Source: Bacillus thuringiensis
GTDB lineage: Bacteria > Bacillota > Bacilli > Bacillales > Bacillaceae_G
Reading direction: 5' to 3'
Length of the DNA: 64,000 nucleotides
Assembly (NCBI RefSeq): GCF_014932895.1
Contig: NZ_JACYOF010000001.1
Location: 1,012,480-1,076,479 of the forward strand
The translations under genes were made by a program, and so were the position numbers. The notes below the pieces were generated by a model, which worked only from the letters and a program-made list of their open reading frames with translations, made no database searches and was not told where the DNA came from. Positions 57,048-64,000 of this stretch are shown one piece after another. The first letter of the stretch is position 1; every line of letters begins with the position of its first letter.

Positions 57048-58178
57048 CTATTTCCCTTCAGCAATAAGTACTACATCGTCAACATTTTTTTCTGGACGAA
57101 TGATTGTTCCATCTTCAATAACCATTTCCGATCCAACGATCGCTCTTTCGATCACAACATTCTTCCCAATCTTTGCTCCTGGCATAACGACGGAATCAAT
57201 AACCATACTACCTTCTTCCACTGTCACTCCTTGGAATAACACAGAATGCTTCACGTCCCCTTCAATGACGCACCCTTCGTTAATCAGTGATTCTTCTACT
57301 TTTGCCTGTTCCGCAATATATTGAGGTGGCTCATTTGGATTGACAGAATAAATACGCCAGTTACGGTCGTTTAAATTCAACGATGTTTCATCGCGAAGTA
57401 AATCCATATTCGCTTCCCATAAACTCTTCACCGTTCCAACATCTTTCCAATATCCTTCAAACGGATACGCCATTAGCTTCTTCCCTTCATCTAATAAAAG
57501 CGGAAGTACATCTTTTCCGAAGTCATTACTAGATTCAGGATTTCTTGCATCCATCTCTAAATACTCTTTCAAAATTGCCCAGTTAAAAATATAGATTCCC
57601 ATTGATGCAAGATTACTTCTTGGAAATTGTGGCTTCTCTTCAAACTCAACAATCTCCATTTCTTCATTTGTATTCATAATCCCAAAGCGGCTCGCTTCAT
57701 CCCAAGGCACTTCAATAACAGAAATTGAAACGTCAGCTTCTTTTTCAATATGGTAATCTAGCATTTTACTGTAATCCATTTTATAAATATGATCGCCTGA
57801 TAAAATAAGGACATATTCTGGCTCATACTGACTTAAATAGTTTAAATTTTGATAAATGGCACTTGCCGTACCTGTGTACCACTTCACACCTGAAGATTCC
57901 GCATAAGGAGGTAATACTGTGACTCCGCCGTTTACGCGGTCTAAATCCCATGCGTTTCCGATTCCGATATAATTATGAAGTTCTAACGGTTGATATTGCG
58001 TCAAAATCCCAACCGTTTCAATCCCAGAATTCGCACAGTTACTTAACGTAAAATCAATAATGCGATATTTACCACCAAATGGAACAGCTGGCTTGGCTAA
58101 ATTTTTTGTTAATGCACTTAAACGACTACCTTTTCCCCCTGCTAGTAACATTGCTACGCACTTTTGTTTTTGAGCCAT
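57048..58178 (-). CDS. glgC: Glucose-1-phosphate adenylyltransferase
   Basis: 376 aa. Catalytic [20 protein letters not shown] with [19 protein letters not shown], sugar-binding [20 protein letters not shown] and a beta-helix C-terminus. It makes ADP-glucose, the committed step of glycogen synthesis. GGGGAG precedes the ATG. It overlaps the end of glgB by 53 bases, an unusually long overlap in another frame. Confidence 0.97.
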   Translation of the reverse strand: MAQKQKCVAMLLAGGKGSRLSALTKNLAKPAVPFGGKYRIIDFTLSNCANSGIETVGILTQYQPLELHNYIGIGNAWDLDRVNGGVTVLPPYAESSGVKWYTGTASAIYQNLNYLSQYEPEYVLILSGDHIYKMDYSKMLDYHIEKEADVSISVIEVPWDEASRFGIMNTNEEMEIVEFEEKPQFPRSNLASMGIYIFNWAILKEYLEMDARNPESSNDFGKDVLPLLLDEGKKLMAYPFEGYWKDVGTVKSLWEANMDLLRDETSLNLNDRNWRIYSVNPNEPPQYIAEQAKVEESLINEGCVIEGDVKHSVLFQGVTVEEGSMVIDSVVMPGAKIGKNVVIERAIVGSEMVIEDGTIIRPEKNVDDVVLIAEGK

Positions 58179-60063
58179 CTTGTTTTTTGCTCCCCTTTCT
58201 CGTCTTCACTGGTCGTAATATGGATACGCCAAATGGTGGAATTGTAATTTCTACATGTGCCTCCTGATTATGGTACGGTTCTAGAATCGTCTTGAGACGT
58301 TTCTTATTCACTTGCCCCGAGCCGCCATATTGCTGAGCATCACTGTTTAAAATCTCGTTATAATACTCGAAATCTGGTACACCTACTTTATAGTTGACGT
58401 ATGTAGCTTTCGTAAAATTACATACGATAACTAACGCATCTTCTTTCTTATCCCCTTGGCGGATAAAGGAGAAAATACTTTGCTCATTATTATTAGCATC
58501 AATCCACTGAAATCCTTCAGGTGAATGATCAAGCTGCCAAAGTGGTTTTGAGCGCTTATACAATGCTATGAGCTCTTTAAAGTAATCATGCATATAACGA
58601 TGCATTTCAAAATCATGTAAATTCCAATCTAAATCTTCAAGGTCTTTCCACTCATCAAACTGCCCGAATTCTCCTCCCATGAAAAGTAATTTCTTTCCTG
58701 GGTGAGTAAAGAAATATCCATATAATAAACGAAGCTGAGCAAACTTATCCCAGTAATCTCCTGGCATTTTATTTAATAACGACTTTTTCCCATGAACGAC
58801 TTCATCATGAGAAAGCGGCAATATGAAATTTTCAGAGTAAGCATATAGTAAAGAGAACGTCATTTTCTCATGGATATATTTCCTGTACTCAGGTGCACAC
58901 TCCATATATTTCAGCACGTCATTCATCCAGCCCATATTCCATTTGTAATTGAATCCAAGCCCACCTTCATACGTTGGAGCTGTTACAAGCGGCCAAGCTG
59001 TTGAATCTTCTGCTGTCATAAGAAAATCTTCATCTTCTGCAAACACCGCTTCATTTAACTCTCGTAAAAATGACACAGCATGCTCATTACTTTGCTCTTG
59101 TCCTTCTTTATTCCAGTACAACATATTCGCAACTGCATCCACCCTGAAACCATCAATATGGAAATACCTCATCCAAAATAGCGCATTTGAAATTAAGAAA
59201 TTACGTACTTCCCTTTTTCCTAAATCAAAATTGACAGTTCCCCATACTGGATTTTCTTGTACATCCTTATCTTTATATTCATAGGTCGGTGTACCATCAA
59301 ACAAATATAAACCGTGAGCATCTTTACAAAAATGCCCCGGCACCCAATCTAAAATGACACCGATTCCATATTTATGACATTCGTCGACAAAATGCATCAA
59401 ATCATGTGGCGTGCCGAATCTACTCGTTGCGGCATAATATCCCGTTCCTTGATATCCCCAAGAACGATCATATGGATGCTCAACAAGCGGCATAATTTCA
59501 ATATGTGTAAATTGATGTTCCACCACATACGGAATGAGTTCTTCTGCCATTTCCCTGTAAGAATACAGCGTTCCATCTTCTTTCTTTTTCCAAGAACCAA
59601 AATGCAATTCATAAACCGTCATCGCTTCTTTATAAACCGATTTTTTCTTTTTCTTCCGGTTCCAGCTTTTATCATCCCATTCATATCCCTCTATATCAAA
59701 AACGACAGATGCCGTATTTGGTCTTACTTCTGCATATACAGCATACGGGTCCGCCTTTAAAATAACGTCACCAACCATTGTTTCAATCGCATATTTATAT
59801 ATTTCCCTTTCCTCAATATGCGGTATAAACAAGGACCAAATCCCCTCTTCTGTCACTTGTAGCATCTTATGTTGCTCACAATCCCATTCATTAAAATCCC
59901 CAACAACACTCATTGCTTTCGCATGAGGAGCCCATACTGTAAATCGTACACCTCGCATCTCATCTTCCGTCACAATATGTGCCCCAAAGATGTTATAACT
60001 CTCATAATACTTTTCTGTATGAAACTCATCTCGCTTCACTTCTTCACAATTTATTACACTCAA
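58126..60063 (-). CDS. glgB: 1,4-alpha-glucan branching enzyme
   Basis: 645 aa. N-terminal CBM48 ([20 protein letters not shown]), GH13 core with nucleophile Asp in [13 protein letters not shown], acid Glu in [11 protein letters not shown], and [12 protein letters not shown], then the C-terminal beta domain and a basic Lys/Arg/Ser tail ([20 protein letters not shown]) that overlaps glgC. The TTG at 60063 with GAGGTG six bases ahead fits better than the GTG at 60072, which has no spacing. First gene of the operon. Confidence 0.95.
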   Translation of the reverse strand: MSVINCEEVKRDEFHTEKYYESYNIFGAHIVTEDEMRGVRFTVWAPHAKAMSVVGDFNEWDCEQHKMLQVTEEGIWSLFIPHIEEREIYKYAIETMVGDVILKADPYAVYAEVRPNTASVVFDIEGYEWDDKSWNRKKKKKSVYKEAMTVYELHFGSWKKKEDGTLYSYREMAEELIPYVVEHQFTHIEIMPLVEHPYDRSWGYQGTGYYAATSRFGTPHDLMHFVDECHKYGIGVILDWVPGHFCKDAHGLYLFDGTPTYEYKDKDVQENPVWGTVNFDLGKREVRNFLISNALFWMRYFHIDGFRVDAVANMLYWNKEGQEQSNEHAVSFLRELNEAVFAEDEDFLMTAEDSTAWPLVTAPTYEGGLGFNYKWNMGWMNDVLKYMECAPEYRKYIHEKMTFSLLYAYSENFILPLSHDEVVHGKKSLLNKMPGDYWDKFAQLRLLYGYFFTHPGKKLLFMGGEFGQFDEWKDLEDLDWNLHDFEMHRYMHDYFKELIALYKRSKPLWQLDHSPEGFQWIDANNNEQSIFSFIRQGDKKEDALVIVCNFTKATYVNYKVGVPDFEYYNEILNSDAQQYGGSGQVNKKRLKTILEPYHNQEAHVEITIPPFGVSILRPVKTRKGSKKQDGSKTKVRSNVTSRGKR

Positions 60064-60072
60064 TATGCTCAC

Positions 60073-60383
60073 CTCACTAAGATGACAGAATTTTTTATAC
60101 TTTAATCATTTCTGTGAAAAACTGAAATATCCTTGTTAATTTATAAAAAATATACGTTTTTTTCTTGAAAATGTTTATTTTTCTTCATATTTCTATATAA
60201 AACATCGAATTTTGACGAATATTCATTGAAAACGCTTTATTTCCCTTCTATCATTCTTCCTATTATTTATTTCTCAATCTTTATTGTATTAGGTCTATCC
60301 TGTTTTTCACGATATTTTTCACTTTAAATCGTAGCAAAATAATCTATCATAAAAAATGTTTCTTAACATTTTCCGTCACACTT
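60073..60383. other. AT-rich upstream region of the glycogen operon
   Basis: No ORF or strong promoter consensus. A cre-like TGAAAACGCTTTAT (60227-60240) differs from the pattern at one key base. Long T/A tracts. Confidence 0.4.
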
Positions 60384-60656
60384 TTATTGAAATACAAAAT
60401 TCGTAAGTATACACTCATTCTCAATAAAGAACATTTGAATTTCGTAAATATAATTCATACTCTGCTTTGTATTTCGCAGGAGTAGGGAATGTTTGTTTGT
60501 TCCGTTCTTCTCTTTGTACTTTTCATATACTTCTTTCCATTCAGCCACCATTTTGTTATACACAAAGCGTACACACCCGAAAGTTTTACGTATCAGATAG
60601 GCTTGTTCTTTTGTTGGATACAGACGAAATTTGTACGCTTTATTATGCTTTGTCAT
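60384..60656 (-). pseudogene. tnpB (IS200/IS605-type OrfB) N-terminal relic
   Basis: Reads MTKHNKAYKFRLYPTKEQAY then LIRKTFGCVRFVYNKMVAEW, the start of the TnpB/OrfB family (about residues 1-45). After KEKNG a frameshift is needed: the next frame gives KQTFPTPAKYKAEYELYLRN and a stop, matching the usual TPAxYKKEF segment. The remaining 300 or so residues with the RuvC and zinc-finger parts are absent. No tnpA, and bcr-like repeats lie next to it. Confidence 0.82.
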
Positions 60657-60805
60657 ATTAGTTCATCTCACTTTACGCCTTGATGTCCCATAGACTGCTT
60701 TACTTTATCTATAGCCAACCACCAAAGATGACCACTGCGTTATTATCTAATTTCATTGCTATACCAAACTTTAGCTCTTATAAGACTGATTATATTAAAG
60801 GCAAA

Positions 60806-60902
60806 ATAAAGTGAAATTTTAATCAGTGGGGGTTTTGTTCCCCCCCCACTGATTATTGGACCACACCAATCAGGCTTTTACGGGCAGTTATCTCCCACCT
60901 AC
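60806..60902 (-). repeat. bcr-like repeat, diverged copy
   Basis: On the minus strand GGGAGATAACTGCCCGTAAA, then AATCAGTGGGGG / CCCCCACTGATT (60821-60832, 60843-60854) and TTTCACTTTA, in the same order as 8079-8174 but diverged in the first half. Confidence 0.7.
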
Positions 60903-60949
60903 CGTTGGACTATTTAAAGAAATTAGGATTAACGCCTAAAAAATAATAA

Positions 60950-60986
60950 TAAAGAGCACTCTATTCAAAATAGAGTGCTCTTTTCT
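60950..60986. terminator. Orphan terminator-like hairpin
   Basis: AAAGAGCACTCTATT / AATAGAGTGCTCTTT then TTT. No gene on either strand clearly ends into it; the nearest candidate is a deleted one. Confidence 0.6.
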
Positions 60987-61066
60987 ATAAACGACCCTTA
61001 TCCAGTAAAAGGGGTATATTGGGGATATACAAGGGAAACCGGAAAAGGAATTTATATTAAATTATA

Positions 61067-61120
61067 TAAGGTGAAACTATAATCAGTGGGGTTTTTACTG
61101 CCCGCAAATAGCGGGATAAA
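61067..61120 (-). repeat. bcr-like repeat, internally deleted copy
   Basis: Minus strand TTTATCCCGCTATTTGCGGG then CAGTAAAAACCCCACTGATT and GTTTCACC. It keeps the CCCGC hairpin and one arm of the AATCAGTGGGG stem, lacking the middle of the full copy. Confidence 0.7.
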
Positions 61121-61153
61121 TTCAGAGGTAAGAAGCAGTTTCCCACCTCTGAA
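61121..61153 (-). terminator. Hairpin downstream of ldh
   Basis: TTCAGAGGT / ACCTCTGAA with a 15-base loop, 15 bases beyond the ldh stop. No strong T run. Confidence 0.5.
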
Positions 61154-61167
61154 TGATTTAGCAATTA

Positions 61168-62127
<960 letters not shown>

Positions 62128-62227
62128 CTATTGTTCACATATATTTTTTATGATTGTTTAAGTAATTAATTAAAATACTAATTTAATGTTGTTTAACTTC
62201 TTTACACTCATATTGTAGCATGTATTA

Positions 62228-62245
62228 TTGTGAATCACTTCACAA
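62228..62245. promoter_or_regulatory. Rex operator 1 of ldh
   Basis: TTGTGAATCACTTCACAA, a perfect 7-4-7 palindrome matching the Rex consensus. It overlaps the -35 position of a promoter with -10 TACAAT (about 62206-62211), as expected for repression. Confidence 0.9.
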
Positions 62246-62257
62246 ATTATGACCTAT

Positions 62258-62275
62258 TTGTGAACTTTTTCACAT
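62258..62275. promoter_or_regulatory. Rex operator 2 of ldh
   Basis: TTGTGAACTTTTTCACAT, second palindrome 30 bases (about three helical turns) from the first, centre to centre. Confidence 0.85.
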
Positions 62276-62336
62276 AGAGTGTAAAGTTATTAGAGCAGGT
62301 GTGGAATCAATCCCAATAAACATAATTTCTTCTAAT

Positions 62337-62373
62337 AAAAAAAGAATCCTTATCGATTCTTAAGGATTCTTTC
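62337..62373 (-). terminator. Terminator after the 31-aa peptide ORF
   Basis: AAAGAATCCTTA / TAAGGATTCTTT with seven T on the minus strand. Confidence 0.82.
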
Positions 62374-62420
62374 AAAGAACTAAAAAATTCAGTTTTAATT
62401 ATTAAAACCTAAAAGTTTTT

Positions 62421-62516
62421 TCATGTTTCTCCATGAGTATTAGAAGATGATACAGGTGTAAAAAACATAAACCCAGCGAATACTAAACCTACAGTACTAC
62501 TGATAAATTTCTTCAT
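62421..62516 (-). CDS. Possible 31-aa exported peptide
   Basis: AGGTGCT lies nine bases before ATG (62516); reads MKKFISSTVGLVFAGFMFFT then PVSSSNTHGET. A lysine start, a hydrophobic core of about 16 residues and a short polar tail after a possible cleavage site (PVSS) resemble pre-peptides of Phr/PapR/NprX-type signalling, although no rap/plcR-like receptor lies next to it in the window. It has a strong terminator. Function inferred only from design. Confidence 0.5.
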   Translation of the reverse strand: MKKFISSTVGLVFAGFMFFTPVSSSNTHGET

Positions 62517-62711
62517 TACTTCAGAGCACCTCTTTTCTCTATTTCTTGTTTAGCATGGATACCCTATATGAAAGTATTCACTAACCTTTAGATGATTACC
62601 TTCATAAAAACATACAATTATTCATTTATACTATCAGGAGGATAAGGCATTTAAAAACATTTCTCAAGATTATTCAGATCATGAAAGCCATACACTCATT
62701 TTTTACACAAC

Positions 62712-62745
62712 AAAAAAGAGATAGCAGATTATGCTATCTCTTTTA
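62712..62745 (-). terminator. Terminator of the tRNA operon
   Basis: AAAGAGATAGCA / TGCTATCTCTTTT with T6 on the minus strand, four bases beyond the last tRNA gene. Confidence 0.92.
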
Positions 62746-62748
62746 GTA

Positions 62749-62820
62749 TGACCCGTACGGGATTCGAACCCGTGTTACCGCCGTGAAAGGGCGGTGTCTT
62801 AACCACTTGACCAACGGGCC
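62749..62820 (-). tRNA. tRNA-Glu (TTC)
   Basis: Minus strand GGCCCGTTGGTCAAGTGGTT start, anticodon TTC in CCTTTCACGG, T-loop GGTTCGAATCCC. CCA not encoded. Last gene of the array. Confidence 0.95.
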
Positions 62821-62825
62821 AATTC

Positions 62826-62916
62826 TGGCAGAGAAGAAGGGATTCGAACCCTCGCACCGCGTTCGCGATCTACTCCCTTAGCAGGGGAGCCCCTTGAGCC
62901 ACTTGGGTACTTCTCT
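62826..62916 (-). tRNA. tRNA-Ser (GCT)
   Basis: Long variable arm (class II), anticodon GCT in CCTGCTAAGG, starts AGAGAAGTACCCAAGTGGCT, CCA encoded. Confidence 0.95.
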
Positions 62917-62922
62917 ATAATA

Positions 62923-62997
62923 TGGCTCCGCAGGTAGGACTCGAACCTACGACCGATCGGTTAACAGCCGATAGCTCTACCACTGAGCTACTGCGGA
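62923..62997 (-). tRNA. tRNA-Asn (GTT)
   Basis: TCCGCAGTAGCTCAGTGGTA start, anticodon GTT in CTGTTAACC, CCA encoded. Confidence 0.95.
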
Positions 62998-63004
62998 ACA
63001 ATTA

Positions 63005-63081
<77 letters not shown>

Positions 63082-63091
63082 ATAATTGAAA

Positions 63092-63162
63092 AGCGGGTGA
63101 AGAGAATCGAACTCTCGACCAGAGCTTGGAAGGCTCTTGTTTTACCACTAAACTACACCCGC
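63092..63162 (-). tRNA. tRNA-Gly (TCC)
   Basis: GCGGGTGTAGTTTAGTGGTA start, anticodon TCC in CTTCCAAG; CCA not encoded. Confidence 0.94.
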
Positions 63163-63175
63163 ATTAAATTGTAAA

Positions 63176-63251
63176 TGGTGAGCCATGAAGGACTCGAACC
63201 TTCGACCCTCTGATTAAAAGTCAGATGCTCTACCAACTGAGCTAATGGCTC
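63176..63251 (-). tRNA. tRNA-Lys (TTT)
   Basis: GAGCCATTAGCTCAGTTGGT start, anticodon TTT in ACTTTTAATC, CCA encoded. Confidence 0.95.
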
Positions 63252-63261
63252 ATTTTGAAAG

Positions 63262-63337
<76 letters not shown>

Positions 63338-63351
63338 TTGCGATTTCAAAA

Positions 63352-63427
<76 letters not shown>

Positions 63428-63439
63428 TTTATGTAAAAA

Positions 63440-63515
63440 TGGCGGTCCCGACCGGGGTCGAACCGGCGATCTCCTGCGTGACAGGCAGGCATGTTAACCA
63501 CTACACCACGGGACC
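63440..63515 (-). tRNA. tRNA-Asp (GTC)
   Basis: GGTCCCGTGGTGTAGTGGTT start, anticodon GTC in CCTGTCACG, CCA encoded. Confidence 0.95.
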
Positions 63516-63518
63516 ATT

Positions 63519-63595
<77 letters not shown>

Positions 63596-63622
63596 ACGAT
63601 ATAATATTTAATTTAGAAAAAA

Positions 63623-63715
63623 TGGAGGAGGTAGAGGGATTCGAACCCCCGCGCGACTCTCGCCGCCTGTCGGTTTTCAAGACCGATCCCTTCAGCCGAA
63701 CTTGGGTATACCTCC
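63623..63715 (-). tRNA. tRNA-Ser (TGA)
   Basis: Class II with long variable arm, GGAGGTATACCCAAGTTCGG start, anticodon TGA in CTTGAAAAC, CCA encoded. Confidence 0.95.
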
Positions 63716-63732
63716 GAGATATAAACCTTTAG

Positions 63733-63809
63733 TGGTGGACCTTGTAGGACTCGAACCTACGACCGGACGGTTATGAGCCGTCTGCTCTAACCAGCTGAGC
63801 TAAAGGTCC
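63733..63809 (-). tRNA. tRNA with CAT anticodon, probably tRNA-Ile2 (lysidine)
   Basis: GGACCTTTAGCTCAGCTGGT start, CGGCTCATAACCG anticodon stem, CCA encoded. Its body matches Bacillus Ile2 rather than elongator Met, and the third CAT gene next to it is the better Met. The C34 would be changed to lysidine by TilS. Confidence 0.85.
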
Positions 63810-63813
63810 TTTA

Positions 63814-63890
63814 TGGTAGCGGCGGAGGGGATCGAACCCCCGACCTCACGGGTATGAACCGTACGCTCTAGCCAGCTGAGCTACACCGCC
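63814..63890 (-). tRNA. tRNA-Met (CAT), elongator
   Basis: GGCGGTGTAGCTCAGCTGGC start, anticodon CAT in GGTTCATACCC, CCA encoded. Confidence 0.92.
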
Positions 63891-63910
63891 ATAAATAATA
63901 TTAAGATAAG

Positions 63911-63983
63911 TGGAGCCTAGCGGGATCGAACCGCTGACCTCCTGCGTGCAAGGCAGGCGCTCTCCCAGCTGAGCTAAGGCCCC
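63911..63983 (-). tRNA. tRNA-Ala (TGC)
   Basis: GGGGCCTTAGCTCAGCTGGG start, anticodon TGC in CTTGCACG; CCA not encoded. First tRNA in the window; the operon probably continues beyond base 64000. Confidence 0.94.
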
Positions 63984-64000
63984 ATGTTTTTGGGAATATC

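Noticed and set aside
60227-60240. cre-like TGAAAACGCTTTAT before glgB
   Set aside because: Differs from the cre pattern at a key base near the end and sits in AT-rich DNA where such matches are frequent.
63733-63809. Reading this CAT tRNA as an elongator Met
   Set aside because: Its body resembles Bacillus Ile2, and the order matches trnB-type arrays with Ala, Met, Ile2, Ser, fMet; kept as Ile2 with reduced confidence.

Overview
The window is chromosomal DNA of a low-GC Gram-positive spore former, almost certainly a member of the Bacillus cereus group (B. cereus, B. thuringiensis, B. anthracis). Markers are the class D sortase with an LPNTA-anchored substrate next to it (the srtC/basI locus described in B. 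anthracis), a glgBCDAP glycogen operon, an intact menFDHBEC cluster divergent from menA, ytkD/luxS/yidD gene order as in Bacillus, a GerPF-like germination protein, a YjcZ-like sporulation peptide, dispersed bcr-like repeats and a long tRNA array whose order resembles B. subtilis trnB. These assignments come from reading the proteins, with no database search.

Layout. 1-9500: a cut HAD phosphatase, ytkD, small membrane proteins including a tandem DUF3953-like family with a broken copy, luxS, yidD, a carbonic anhydrase, cydAB, a gerPF-like gene, a 0.8-kb gene-free stretch of repeats and orphan hairpins, and a YdcF-type membrane protein. 9600-18000: a YitT protein, the Psp envelope-stress operon (pspA, DUF350, DUF4178, DUF4247), a lipoprotein, feoAB with a Fur box, and thiT under a TPP riboswitch. 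18000-25000: basI and srtC with a two-component system, then small genes, an hpt paralogue, a lipid kinase and a YdjO-like zinc protein. 25000-38700: a large peptide-detoxification region with one complete Bce-type ABC transporter, an AraC/effector-domain regulator, sdpRI, a BceRS-type two-component system, and a block of three Bce-type permeases with only one intact ATPase plus a 31-codon ATPase relic. 38700-52000: a YjcZ-like gene, a stretch of gene debris, the menaquinone genes, yteA, a cold-shock gene, an AIM24/TIGR00266 protein and a lipase. 52000-60100: the glycogen operon. 60100-64000: a tnpB relic, repeats, ldh with two Rex operators, a 31-aa secreted-peptide ORF, and 14 tRNA genes on the minus strand.

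How it works together. Energy metabolism (bd oxidase, menaquinone, lactate dehydrogenase under a redox operator), storage (glycogen), metal and vitamin uptake (Feo, ThiT) and envelope defence (Psp, Bce modules, SdpI, sortase) dominate. The strongest new-looking signals are: (i) three sites sharing the layout CTTACA-N7-TNACA-N4-TGTAAG, the half-site pattern known for BceR-type regulators, placed before bceAB, before the divergent AraC gene and before an unknown 110-aa gene, which suggests a small regulon; (ii) the permease-relic-permease-ATPase-permease array; (iii) a perfect internal Shine-Dalgarno and in-frame ATG that would make the AraC protein's ligand domain on its own; (iv) a consensus promoter whose spacer is a 20-bp palindrome before a 78-aa unknown gene; (v) several genes too small for routine calling.
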